Part shown: positions 1 to 8,275 of the stretch, piece after piece | Position numbering within the stretch: the first letter of the stretch is position 1 | Layout of the letters: every line of letters begins with the position of its first letter | Assembly (NCBI GenBank): GCA_938006875.1 | Contig: CALLMJ010000031.1 | Location: forward strand, 1 to 47,979 | Origin: an uncultured Bacteroidia bacterium | GTDB taxonomy: Bacteria > Bacteroidota > Bacteroidia > J057 > CALLMJ01 | DNA length: 47,979 bases | Direction of reading: 5' to 3' | Program-made: the position numbers and the translations under genes | The notes under the pieces: model-generated | What the model was told of the DNA's origin: nothing | Database searches by the model: none | What the model saw: only the letters and a program-made list of their open reading frames with translations

Positions 1-50
1 TTTTGAGTTCAAAAACTACCAACAGAAAAAGTAAAAAGCATATTTCTAAA

Positions 51-758
51 CTATTTTTTTACAAATTTAAAGACTTTATAATTTTCATTTTTTGATTTAT
101 AAACAATTTTTTCTAATTTAAAGCCTTCGTTTTCAATTTCTTGGATTAAATTTTCTTGAGTTCTATGAAGACCACACTTTTTCATTTTGTTTTGTTTTTT
201 TTGAACATTTTCACCAATATATAAAATTCCATCAGGTTTTAAAATTTCATAAATATCTTTTAAATTTTGTTCAGGATTTTTAAATTCATGGTACACCAAT
301 CTTAAAACTACTTTATCAAAAGTATTTTTGGGCAAATTTGAATGATTGGTATCACCTTGAACCACATAAATATTCCCTTTTAATGGACCTTCTGCGCGCA
401 GTTTAGTAAAATGTTCTTTACCTTTTTGAATATTTTCTTCCGACAAACATCTAATATTCAAATCTTGAACATAAAAAGTTAAACTATCCTTAAAACACAT
501 GTTGCTTAATGAAAAAAACAAATTAGCTGCACCAATTTCTGCTATGACTTCACCTGGTTGAAATTCGTAGTTTTTATATTCTTTTTGATAAATTTTTTCT
601 AAAAGTTTATAGTCAGAAATATAAATATCGCATGTGTCTTCTTTTTCAAAAAATGATGCTATAATCCTATTTGGTGAGATTGTACAACCATTCAATAAAA
701 TCAATAAGAATGAAATCATCATAAATAGTGAAATGGATTTATGAATTAGTTTTTTCAT
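51..758 (-). CDS. Lipoprotein-like class I methyltransferase-fold protein
   Basis: The 235-residue product starts with a basic, hydrophobic leader ending in LLNGC, which reads as a type II signal peptide with the lipidated Cys at about residue 25. The rest resembles a class I SAM-dependent methyltransferase. A PGEVIAEIGAANLFFS segment (about residues 67-82) sits where motif I should be, and a later segment with YHEFKNPEQNL and LKPDGILYIGE matches motifs post-II/III. The motif I glycine loop is degenerate (GAANL instead of GxGxG), so SAM binding is doubtful. Family knowledge: secreted methyltransferase-like proteins of this architecture occur in Bacteroidota, but no substrate is known to me. 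A TAATTTTG -7 element lies just upstream. It is divergent from cas6. Fold fairly sure; enzymatic activity unsure. Confidence 0.75.
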   Translation of the reverse strand: MKKLIHKSISLFMMISFLLILLNGCTISPNRIIASFFEKEDTCDIYISDYKLLEKIYQKEYKNYEFQPGEVIAEIGAANLFFSLSNMCFKDSLTFYVQDLNIRCLSEENIQKGKEHFTKLRAEGPLKGNIYVVQGDTNHSNLPKNTFDKVVLRLVYHEFKNPEQNLKDIYEILKPDGILYIGENVQKKQNKMKKCGLHRTQENLIQEIENEGFKLEKIVYKSKNENYKVFKFVKK

Positions 759-773
759 ATAGCTTATTTTTTA

Positions 774-781
774 CAAAATTA
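774..781 (-). promoter_or_regulatory. -7 promoter element (TAATTTTG) for the methyltransferase-like gene
   Basis: The minus strand reads TAATTTTG about 16 bases before the start codon at 758, matching the Bacteroidota -7 consensus TAnnTTTG. No convincing -33 TTG was found at the usual spacing, so this rests on the -7 box and its position. Confidence 0.45.
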
Positions 782-944
782 ACAAATATATGTGAATAAA
801 GAAATTTTTTTAGGAAAACAAATAAGATATTATTTATTGATTAACAATTTATTAGAAAAATTTTTTTCTTTCAAAAGTTATAAACAGAAAATAGTTTTTT
901 CCACAAAGTATTCATAAAAAAGATTTTTGTAAGTGTATAATTTA

Positions 945-952
945 TAAATTTG
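945..952 (+). promoter_or_regulatory. -7 promoter element (TAAATTTG) for cas6
   Basis: TAAATTTG fits TAnnTTTG and ends 20 bases before the cas6 ATG at 973. A TTTG at 926-929 is the only -33 candidate and its spacing (15) is shorter than usual. The surrounding 759-972 spacer is very AT-rich and otherwise holds no gene and no CRISPR repeats. Confidence 0.45.
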
Positions 953-972
953 TAATTCAAATAGTTTTAAAA

Positions 973-1683
973 ATGATGAGAATTAAGTTTCATTTTCAAA
1001 CAAAGAATCAACCAGCCCTTTTTTCTATTTATTACCATACAGAAATTAAATCATGGTTTGAAAATATATTAAGTCAAGAAAATATTGATTATAAAACATT
1101 TAATTTTGGGAAACCTTTTTCAAATCATTTCCAAAAAAGGTTAGATAGATTTGAATTTCATGAATTTCCTATTTATTGGATTTTTTCTATTGCAACCGAT
1201 CAAAAATTTGATCCCAGCATTTTCATAGGAAAACAACTAATTTTTGAAGATAAGTTTTCAAAATGCGAACTTTGGATTGATAGTGTTGAATGGATACCTA
1301 AACCTAACCTTAATAATGAAGTAATATTCAAAACTTTAACACCCGTTTGTGCAACAAAAAGTGAAAAAGATAAAACTTTATTTTTAAGCCCTAATTACAA
1401 TAATTATGAAGAACTTTTAAAAACTTCATTAATTGATAAATATCAAAAAATTAATGGAAAATTACCAGAAAATTCTGATTTTCATTGTGAAATAAAAGAA
1501 ATGCTTTCTAGAACCATTATGATTAATTTGGAAGCTGTAGAACCTGGTTTAAAAATAAGAGGATTTGAATTTGAAATGAAACTTTCTGGTTCCAAAGAAT
1601 TAATTGAGTTTGCTTGGGAAGCTGGTCTCGGTGAATATACTGACTTTGGATTGGGTATGATTGATATCAAAAACTCTTTATAA
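973..1683 (+). CDS. cas6: CRISPR-associated endoribonuclease Cas6 (solitary)
   Basis: The 236-residue protein ends with a glycine-rich loop (GLGEYTDFGLGM, about residues 218-229), the hallmark of Cas6 family crRNA-processing RNases. The middle segment with FLSPNYNNYEELL followed by a Lys-Tyr (about residues 136-157) also matches the family, and the length is typical. Cas6 cuts the pre-crRNA repeat to give mature guides. A His in the N-terminal third (FEFHEF, about residue 62) could serve catalysis, but I cannot align it with certainty. The start is the first of two adjacent ATG codons, 20 bases after a -7 box. No other cas gene or repeat array is visible nearby, so partners must be elsewhere on the chromosome or lost. 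The reading frame is intact, arguing against a pseudogene. Confidence 0.85.
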   Translation: MMRIKFHFQTKNQPALFSIYYHTEIKSWFENILSQENIDYKTFNFGKPFSNHFQKRLDRFEFHEFPIYWIFSIATDQKFDPSIFIGKQLIFEDKFSKCELWIDSVEWIPKPNLNNEVIFKTLTPVCATKSEKDKTLFLSPNYNNYEELLKTSLIDKYQKINGKLPENSDFHCEIKEMLSRTIMINLEAVEPGLKIRGFEFEMKLSGSKELIEFAWEAGLGEYTDFGLGMIDIKNSL

Positions 1684-1688
1684 TTTTG
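1661..1688 (+). promoter_or_regulatory. Promoter TTG-N17-TAATTTTG for the SpoIIE sensor gene
   Basis: TTG at 1661-1663, a 17-base spacer and TAATTTTG at 1681-1688 match the Bacteroidota sigma-A type promoter (TTG, then TAnnTTTG). It overlaps the end of cas6 and places a transcript start about 10 bases before the ATG at 1704. This excludes the in-frame TTG at 1686 as the start. Confidence 0.6.
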
Positions 1689-1703
1689 CACGATTTTTTC
1701 TTT

Positions 1704-4700
1704 ATGAAAAAAATTTTATTTTTTTTGAGTTTAATTTTTCAAATTTTAAAAGCTCAAAATGGTTATTATTATGTAAAATCTTTTCAAACAGAGCTTCATA
1801 AAGAAACCAGTCCTATCGGTAAACTTGATTTGGCTCCAAATGGAATTATTTTCTGTTCTAGTTCTTATGGTATTTTAGGTTTTGATGGAAAAAGTTGGTT
1901 TATTACCTCAACAGAAAGTTCTGTTTATGATATCAAAGTAATACAAAATCAAATCTTTTTTATTACTGATAATTATATCGGAAAAATTTCCAATCTTGAT
2001 AAATTTCCATATAAACCTGAAAAATTTTTAGAATTAAAATCTAAATATAATCAGATTGAATTTCTCAATCAAAGCCTTTTTTTATTCTCTGAGGAAGAGA
2101 TTTTGGTTATATCCTTAGAAGAAAAAACACAAAAATCTATAAAAGTTCCTAGTGAAGGGGTATTTGGTGGTATGCTAAAATATAAAAATGAAATTTGGGT
2201 TTTAGACCCTTCATTAGGTTTTTTGAGTATTAATCCTAAAAATTATGAATTAGAACCTGTACAAAATAGCCAAATTTTTGAAAATCAATATTTACAAAAT
2301 TATTTTTCAACACCTGAAGTTCTTTATTTAGTTACATTAGACAATGCCATTTACAGTTACGAAAACCAAAATTTTAAGTTTTTAGGGCAATACAATTCTG
2401 CTAAAAATACTTATATTCAAGGAATTAGTGTAGTTGATGATGAAATTGTTGCAGCTACCAATAATCAAGGTTTATTAGTAATTAACAGAAATAATGGTAC
2501 TATTCAACAACAAATTAGTACTATTCATGGTTTACCAGACAATGAAATTCATTCTATATTTTTAGATAAAAATCAAGGAATTTGGTTAGTTCATCCGTTT
2601 CATTTTTCTAGAATTTATTGGAGTAAAAAATTTGAAGATTATACCAACGCAGTAGGTTTGATTGGTAATATTCATGTTCTAGCAAAAAATCAAGAACAAA
2701 TTTGGGTGGGTACCGATAACGGACTTTTCTATTTATCCTATGAAATACCCAAAGAATCTGAAATGCTATCATTTACTGTAAATAAAACAATTATCAAACG
2801 TGAAAATGTAGTTAAGAACATTCAAGATACCAAACCAAATAATCAAATTAAAAAAGAAAATACAGATGACCAAAAAGAAGATAAAAAAGAAAAAAAAGGT
2901 TTATTTAACAAACTGAAAGATAAATTTTCCAAAAAAGACAAAAAAATAAAGGATAATACCGAAGAAAATAAATCCAATTCTAACACTGTTCAAGAAGAAA
3001 AAAAACAAACCATTGTCGAAGAAAAAAAATACACTTATCAAGAAAACGTAAACCAAATAAATATCAAATCCGCTGAAAACTACAGAAGATATTTAGTTTT
3101 TCGCCCTATTCAAGGAATATCAGAAATGGTTTATGATATAAAAATAATATCTAACAGAGTTTTTGCAGGAACTCAGAAAGGTTTTTATGAAATTATTGAT
3201 AAAAAAATTGAATTCAAATTACCCGTTTTAACTTACAAAATCGTTGAACAAAATGGCAATATCTGGATAACCAGTAACCAAAAAGTAATACTATTACAAA
3301 AAAATGGAAAGTTATGGGAGGTTTCTAATACTTTTAATTCTGGACGTTTTATTAATAGTTTGGTAATTCAAGGAAATGAAATTTTAGGTGGTACATCCAA
3401 AGGTTACTTTAAAACTTCTTTTCAATTACAAAATGTTAAATGGTTTTTAGAAAATGAAGGGAATATTTATTTAAAAAAGTATCAAAATCAAATTTTTGGT
3501 TTGAGCCCAAAAAGCATATTCAAAATTGATAACCAAGCAAATTTTATTAATTTAACCCTTCCCTCTAATTATCAAATCATACCTTCTCATGAAGGAATAT
3601 ATTTATTTTCAAAATCTTTGATTTTAGCTTTTAATTCTAATTTATCGTGGGATACTTTATATTATAGCCGTATATTAGATGACGTTCCCTCCTTTATTCA
3701 TGAAGATAATCAGTATTTAATATCGGGTAAAAAATCATTATTAAAGTTTTATAAAGAAAATCCAAAGGACAAAAATCAAGTTTATGTACGTGGTTATATA
3801 ATTACAGGAAAATCATTCTGGGGAACAGTTTATAAAGACTCTTTGATTTATGACAATCAACTTTATCTACCTTATGGAGATTATAATATCAATGTAAAAT
3901 TATCAACTTCAAATTTATTCAATCCCGAGGCATCACAATATTTTGTAAGCATAAACAATGGTGAATGGACACTCGTAGAAGGTAAAGATTGGATTTTATA
4001 TAATCTACCATCAGGAAAATATTCTATAGGATTAAAAGCCATTTTACCCAATGGTCAAATCTCTGATATTTACACATTTGAAATCCATGTTGCCTATCCT
4101 TTTTGGAGAAGTTGGTGGTTTTATCTTTTTGTAATTAGTATTTTTGTTTCATCAGCTTATTTTTATACAAAATATAAACTTCGTAAATTAGAAGAAGAAA
4201 AAAGAAAAATTGAAGAAGAAAATCAAATATTAGAACAAAAAGTTGAAGAAAGAACGCGAGAAATTGCTGAGCAAAAACAAATTATTGAAGAAAAAAATAT
4301 GGAAATTATGGATAGTTTGAGATATTCAGAAAGAATACAACAAGCTATGTTACCAAAAGAGCAACAAATTCATTCAATATTTGAAAACAATTGTTTTGTT
4401 TTATACATGCCCCGAGATGTTGTAAGTGGTGATTTTTATTGGGTTTATGAAAAAAATAATCAGCTATTAATAGCTGCTGGTGATTGCACTGGGCATGGTG
4501 TTCCCGGTGCTTTAATGAGTATGATTGGTATTTCTATGCTCAATAAAATTGTGGATAGTGGTGTATATGAACCCGCAAAAATTTTATCTCTCTTACATAA
4601 AGAAATTCATGAATCCTTAAAACAAGGTTCTAATAATCAAGTACTTGATGGTATGGACATCGCTATTGTTCTTTATGAACTTCAAAATAATAAATTTACC

Positions 4701-5051
4701 TTCGCTTCTGCTATGAGACCCGTTTATTTATTAAGAGACCAAGAAATCATTATCTATAAAGGAGATAAAAAACCGATTGGTGGTCGTGAACCTGAAAAGT
4801 TCTTTTCCTCTCATGAAATATTTCTTGAAGATGGAGATATATTCTACTTATTTTCTGATGGTTACGCTGACCAATTCAATCCTGACAATCAAAAGTACCA
4901 ATTAGGAAAATTTCGTAAAAAACTTTTAGAAATTCATCAAGAGCCTTTAAAAAAACAGCATGAAATTCTTAAACAAGAAATATTAAATTGGAAAGGCAAT
5001 GCGGAGCAAGTTGATGATATAATGGTTATTGGAATTAAACACAAAAAGTAA
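1704..5051 (+). CDS. Beta-propeller / Y_Y_Y membrane sensor with SpoIIE-type PP2C phosphatase output
   Basis: This 1115-residue protein has a signal peptide (about 1-18, ending LKAQ), repeated two-component-regulator-like propeller blades (for example GLPDNEIHSIFLDKNQGIWL and QIWVGTDNGLFYL), a Y_Y_Y-like Ig domain (about 742-802), one transmembrane helix (about 802-822), a charged coiled coil (about 825-875) and a C-terminal SpoIIE/PP2C domain. PP2C motifs are visible: SGDFYW, GDCTGHGVPGA, DGMDIA, SDGYADQ and the terminal DDIMVIG, with the metal-binding Asp residues present. The likely role is sensing outside the inner membrane and dephosphorylating an anti-anti-sigma or similar protein in the cytoplasm. 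A Lys/Glu-rich, low-complexity insert (about residues 362-452) interrupts the propeller. The start is ATG 1704, since the upstream TTG lies inside the promoter. Confidence 0.9.
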   Translation: MKKILFFLSLIFQILKAQNGYYYVKSFQTELHKETSPIGKLDLAPNGIIFCSSSYGILGFDGKSWFITSTESSVYDIKVIQNQIFFITDNYIGKISNLDKFPYKPEKFLELKSKYNQIEFLNQSLFLFSEEEILVISLEEKTQKSIKVPSEGVFGGMLKYKNEIWVLDPSLGFLSINPKNYELEPVQNSQIFENQYLQNYFSTPEVLYLVTLDNAIYSYENQNFKFLGQYNSAKNTYIQGISVVDDEIVAATNNQGLLVINRNNGTIQQQISTIHGLPDNEIHSIFLDKNQGIWLVHPFHFSRIYWSKKFEDYTNAVGLIGNIHVLAKNQEQIWVGTDNGLFYLSYEIPKESEMLSFTVNKTIIKRENVVKNIQDTKPNNQIKKENTDDQKEDKKEKKGLFNKLKDKFSKKDKKIKDNTEENKSNSNTVQEEKKQTIVEEKKYTYQENVNQINIKSAENYRRYLVFRPIQGISEMVYDIKIISNRVFAGTQKGFYEIIDKKIEFKLPVLTYKIVEQNGNIWITSNQKVILLQKNGKLWEVSNTFNSGRFINSLVIQGNEILGGTSKGYFKTSFQLQNVKWFLENEGNIYLKKYQNQIFGLSPKSIFKIDNQANFINLTLPSNYQIIPSHEGIYLFSKSLILAFNSNLSWDTLYYSRILDDVPSFIHEDNQYLISGKKSLLKFYKENPKDKNQVYVRGYIITGKSFWGTVYKDSLIYDNQLYLPYGDYNINVKLSTSNLFNPEASQYFVSINNGEWTLVEGKDWILYNLPSGKYSIGLKAILPNGQISDIYTFEIHVAYPFWRSWWFYLFVISIFVSSAYFYTKYKLRKLEEEKRKIEEENQILEQKVEERTREIAEQKQIIEEKNMEIMDSLRYSERIQQAMLPKEQQIHSIFENNCFVLYMPRDVVSGDFYWVYEKNNQLLIAAGDCTGHGVPGALMSMIGISMLNKIVDSGVYEPAKILSLLHKEIHESLKQGSNNQVLDGMDIAIVLYELQNNKFTFASAMRPVYLLRDQEIIIYKGDKKPIGGREPEKFFSSHEIFLEDGDIFYLFSDGYADQFNPDNQKYQLGKFRKKLLEIHQEPLKKQHEILKQEILNWKGNAEQVDDIMVIGIKHKK

Positions 5052-5069
5052 TAAGGACTTTAAATTTAT

Positions 5070-5095
5070 TCGTTATTTCTCACGAATTTTTTTAC
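5070..5095 (+). terminator. Possible intrinsic terminator after the SpoIIE sensor gene
   Basis: ATTCGT (5070-5075) pairs with ACGAAT (5084-5089) around an 8-base loop and is followed by six T. The stem is short and AT-rich, and it touches the stop codon of the convergent pcm gene. Confidence 0.45.
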
Positions 5096-5742
5096 TCTTT
5101 CCAACCTTTATCACCAATCAAGGGAACAAATTTAAAATCATCAAAAATTTGAGTTTCATAGGTATTTTCATGAGTTTTTATTACTTTATACATTTTCTGA
5201 GTATCCCTATCTCCAACAGGAATTACTAAAATACCTCCAATAATTAATTGTTTTAATAAAGTTTCAGGAACTTGAGGGCTTGCCGCAGTAACCAAAATTC
5301 TATCATAAGGAGCAAAAGTTTGCCAGCCTAAAGTTCCATCTCCTATTTTGATTTGAACGTCATAAACCAAATTTTTTAATCTTTCTTTGGTTAATAAAGC
5401 TAATTCTTTTAATCTTTCTACTGAAAAGACTATAGCACCCATTTCACATAAAACCGCCGCTTGGTACCCAGAACCTAATCCAATTTCTAAAACCCTTAAT
5501 CCTTTTTTTACTTCTAATAATTGAGTTTGAAAAGCAACGGTATATGGTTGGCTAATGGTTTGGTTTAGAAGAATAGGCAAAGCTCTATCTTCATAAGCTG
5601 ATTCTTGAATTAATTCATCTACAAAAAGGTGTCTTTTTACTTTTTCCATAGCAAAAAGTACTTGTTCATCAGAAATTCCTTTTTTTCTTAATTCCTTAAC
5701 AAGTTTTTCTCTTAACCCTTTGAACTTATATTCTTTATCCAA
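5092..5742 (-). CDS. pcm: Protein-L-isoaspartate O-methyltransferase
   Basis: The 216-residue product matches PCMT, which uses SAM to methylate isoaspartyl residues in damaged proteins and start their repair. Visible signatures are the ALPILLNQTISQPYTVA block (about residues 54-70), motif I VLEIGLGSGYQAA and the later DRILVTAASPQVPETLL. The length is normal for a cytosolic PCMT. Its start lies one base after the ychF stop, so it is the last gene of an apt-ychF-pcm operon and ends convergently with the SpoIIE sensor gene. Confidence 0.95.
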   Translation of the reverse strand: MDKEYKFKGLREKLVKELRKKGISDEQVLFAMEKVKRHLFVDELIQESAYEDRALPILLNQTISQPYTVAFQTQLLEVKKGLRVLEIGLGSGYQAAVLCEMGAIVFSVERLKELALLTKERLKNLVYDVQIKIGDGTLGWQTFAPYDRILVTAASPQVPETLLKQLIIGGILVIPVGDRDTQKMYKVIKTHENTYETQIFDDFKFVPLIGDKGWKE

Positions 5743-5743
5743 C

Positions 5744-6841
5744 TTATGCAGAAGTTAAAAAGTGCATGATATCACCATCTTGAACAACATAATCTTTTCC
5801 TTGTACTGCCATTTTACCGGCTTCTTTAATAGAAGCTTCTGAACGATATTGGATATAATCTTCGTATTTGATTACTTCAGCACGAATAAAATGTTTTTCG
5901 AAGTCGGAATGAATTTCTGCGGCAGCTTGAGGGGCTTTTGCACCTTTTTTGATAGTCCATGCTCTAACTTCCTTCACACCAACTGTAAAATAAGTTTGTA
6001 AACCTAATAAATCAAAAGCAGAACGTATCAACTTATCTAAGCCTGATTCATTCAAACCATATTCCTGTAAAAACATTTGTTTTTCTTCTTTTTCTGGAAT
6101 TTCAGCAATTTGAGCTTCTAGTGCAGCACAAATTCTTAAAACTTGAGCATTTTCATTTTTTACGGATTCTCTTAATGCTTTTACATAGTCATTATCTTCA
6201 TGTAACGAAGATTCATCAACATTTGCTACATACATCATGGGCTTCATGGTTAGCAAAAATAAATCACTAATTACTTCTTTTTCTTCATCTGAAGCATCTA
6301 AATTACGAGCATTTTTACCTTGTTCAATATGTTCTTTAAATTTTTGATATACTGCTAATTCTTGTTTTGCTTTTGCATCACCTGCTTTAGCACTTCTTTC
6401 AACTTTGCCTATACGAGAATTAAGAGTTTCTAAATCTTTAATTTGAAGTTCAAGTTCAATAATTTCTTTGTCTAAAACGGGGTCAATAGGGCCTGAGGAA
6501 CGCACGATATTAGGGTCATCAAAACAACGAACCACATGAACAATAGCATCTACTTCACGAATATGCGTCAAAAAGGCATTACCTCTACCTCCTCCTTTAC
6601 TTGCACCTTTTACCAAACCAGCTATATCTACAAATTCAACATTGGCATAAACTACACGTTGTGGGTTTACAATTTTTGCAAGTTCCTCTAAACGATTATC
6701 TGGAACATCAACAATTCCGATGTTAGGGTCTATTGTAGCAAATTCATAATTAGCTGCCACGTTTTGTATATTAGTTAACGCAGAAAAAAGCGTTGATTTC
6801 CCAACATTCGGTAATCCTACTATACCACATTTTAATCCCAT
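5744..6841 (-). CDS. ychF: Redox-regulated ATPase YchF (OLA1 family)
   Basis: This 365-residue Obg-related P-loop NTPase has a G1 motif GLPNVGKST (about residues 8-16), a G3 DIAGLVKGASKGGG segment and an NVDE motif in place of NKxD. That replacement is the family signature explaining its preference for ATP. The C-terminal TGS-like domain contains AWTIKKGAKAPQAA and IHSDFEKHFIRAEV. YchF proteins associate with ribosomes and stress responses. It sits 25 bases downstream of apt and one base upstream of pcm. Length and motifs leave no realistic alternative. Confidence 0.97.
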   Translation of the reverse strand: MGLKCGIVGLPNVGKSTLFSALTNIQNVAANYEFATIDPNIGIVDVPDNRLEELAKIVNPQRVVYANVEFVDIAGLVKGASKGGGRGNAFLTHIREVDAIVHVVRCFDDPNIVRSSGPIDPVLDKEIIELELQIKDLETLNSRIGKVERSAKAGDAKAKQELAVYQKFKEHIEQGKNARNLDASDEEKEVISDLFLLTMKPMMYVANVDESSLHEDNDYVKALRESVKNENAQVLRICAALEAQIAEIPEKEEKQMFLQEYGLNESGLDKLIRSAFDLLGLQTYFTVGVKEVRAWTIKKGAKAPQAAAEIHSDFEKHFIRAEVIKYEDYIQYRSEASIKEAGKMAVQGKDYVVQDGDIMHFLTSA

Positions 6842-6866
6842 ATCTTTTTAGTATTCAATTTTTTGT

Positions 6867-7406
6867 TTAATATTCAATTAAGTATTCAATCTTTGATGAA
6901 ATTTTTGATAATTTTTCGTAACCTCCTAAATTTTTTAAGTTAATTAAAAAAGAAAAACCTGCCAATTTTGCATTTTTTTGCTGAACAAATTGAGCAGCAG
7001 CAGAAGCTGTACCGCCAGTTGCTAATAAATCATCATGTATTAAAACTACATCATCACTATGAATTGCAAATTCTGGCATTTCAATAATTGCGGAACCATA
7101 CTCTAAATCATAACTAACCTCCAAATTTTGAGGAGGCAATTTTCCTTTTTTTCTAACAATCACAAAACCTGCGTTTAACTCTTGTGCCATCAAACTTCCA
7201 AATATAAAACCTCGACTTTCAATTCCTATAATTTTTGTAATTCCATAATTACGAAAAGGCTCACATAAACCTAAAACAATATCTTTTACTAAACTTGGTT
7301 TAAGTAATAATGGACTAATATCTTTGAAAAGTACACCAGGAATAGGAAAATCAGGTACTTCTCTTATGTTTTGATATACTTCTTTTTGAAGTGCAGCAAA
7401 GTTCAT
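6867..7406 (-). CDS. apt: Adenine phosphoribosyltransferase
   Basis: This 179-residue enzyme converts adenine and PRPP to AMP in purine salvage. It carries the PRPP-binding motif VVLIHDDLLATGGTA (about residues 121-135) and the upstream GIESRGFIFG segment typical of Apt. It is the first gene of the apt-ychF-pcm operon. The 3' end carries a short tandem duplication: TATTCAAT-like octamers repeat three times between the apt terminus and the ychF start, and two of them encode the terminal IEYLIEY. Confidence 0.96.
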   Translation of the reverse strand: MNFAALQKEVYQNIREVPDFPIPGVLFKDISPLLLKPSLVKDIVLGLCEPFRNYGITKIIGIESRGFIFGSLMAQELNAGFVIVRKKGKLPPQNLEVSYDLEYGSAIIEMPEFAIHSDDVVLIHDDLLATGGTASAAAQFVQQKNAKLAGFSFLINLKNLGGYEKLSKISSKIEYLIEY

Positions 7407-7618
7407 GGTAAAATAAAATGCGAAATTACAAAATCAGAATTTTTTTTCAAAAACAACTTTGCAAATCTATTTAATGTCTTATTTATTTTTCGTGATTCGC
7501 TCTCACTTTTTATTAGTTTCTCTAAACTATTCTACTTTGTAAATTATGAAATAAATTCGTTGTTTATTTAAAATGGCATAATGTTTGATAACTAAACAAT
7601 AGCTTTAAATTTAAAAAA

Positions 7619-8203
7619 ATGAAAAAAATTGTTTGGTTCTTGATGGTAATGGGTTTGTTTTTAAACCAAAATTTATCTGTAAATGCACAACCTCATATGA
7701 AACATGGTGGTGGAATGATGATGAGCAAAAAGTTAATAGAAACTAATGATGTTCCACAAGTTGTAAAAGATGCTCAACAAAGATTGTTTCCTGGTACTTC
7801 AGTAGAAAAATGGTTTATTACAGAAAGAGGTAATAAAGAGAAAGGTAATTCAAATAAACCTGAAATTTATATTGCAAGATTTAAAGATAAAGAGGGTTTT
7901 TTAACTCATTGCCGTATTAAGGAAGATGGTGAAATTAGAGGCTCTATGACCATGTTACAAGGGGAAAAAGGTTTACCTCAAAATATTAAAGATGCAGTAT
8001 TAAAACGTTTTCCTGGCTATAAAATTCAAGCTTCTCAGCGAGTTTACCACGCCAAAAATAATCAAAAGGCTTATCGTGTAGTTTTATTCCAAAATTCTAC
8101 AAAAATTATTACCTTTACTGATGAAAATGGTAACGAAATTAAAGAAGATAAATTAGCACCAGAAATTAAAGAAAATATTATAGAAACTCCTGATAAACAA
8201 TAA
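7619..8203 (+). CDS. Secreted protein with two PepSY-like (DUF2874) repeats
   Basis: The 194-residue protein has a signal peptide (about 1-24, ending VNAQ), then a His/Met-rich stretch (PHMKHGGGMMM) that could bind metal. Two related modules follow: DVPQVVKDAQQRLFPG with a trailing KEDGEIRG, and LPQNIKDAVLKRFPG with a trailing DENGNEI. This 'P-v-K-da-rFPg ... DG' pattern is typical of periplasmic PepSY-like/DUF2874 proteins of Bacteroidota, whose function is not established. The gene is monocistronic with a strong terminator. The 212-base spacer upstream (7407-7618) is AT-rich and shows no gene. Confidence 0.75.
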   Translation: MKKIVWFLMVMGLFLNQNLSVNAQPHMKHGGGMMMSKKLIETNDVPQVVKDAQQRLFPGTSVEKWFITERGNKEKGNSNKPEIYIARFKDKEGFLTHCRIKEDGEIRGSMTMLQGEKGLPQNIKDAVLKRFPGYKIQASQRVYHAKNNQKAYRVVLFQNSTKIITFTDENGNEIKEDKLAPEIKENIIETPDKQ

Positions 8204-8227
8204 ATTTCATTATTTGTTGTTTGTTTT

Positions 8228-8255
8228 CTCCTTACTTTTCGTAAGGAGTTTTTTT
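8228..8255 (+). terminator. Intrinsic terminator after the PepSY-like gene
   Basis: CTCCTTAC (8228-8235) pairs perfectly with GTAAGGAG (8241-8248) around a TTTTC loop, and a run of T follows directly. It lies 25 bases after the stop codon. Confidence 0.9.
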
Positions 8256-8275
8256 GTAATAAATTGGGAATTTAT

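Noticed and set aside
791-799. Exact DnaA box (TGTGAATAA) in the cas6 upstream spacer
   Set aside because: It is a single copy; several exact boxes are expected by chance in 48 kb of such AT-rich DNA. It lacks the clustering seen at 21.7-21.9 kb.
759-972. Possible CRISPR array or leader beside cas6
   Set aside because: The spacer was read for repeated 25-40 base units; none is present, only AT-rich DNA with a -7 box.
1686-1703. Upstream TTG start for the SpoIIE sensor gene
   Set aside because: The TTG is within the TAATTTTG promoter box, and the next Met gives a proper signal peptide.
5029-5229. 66-codon plus-strand ORF over the pcm 3' end
   Set aside because: It is antisense to the well-conserved pcm gene and overlaps the SpoIIE gene stop; there is no start signal or recognisable protein.
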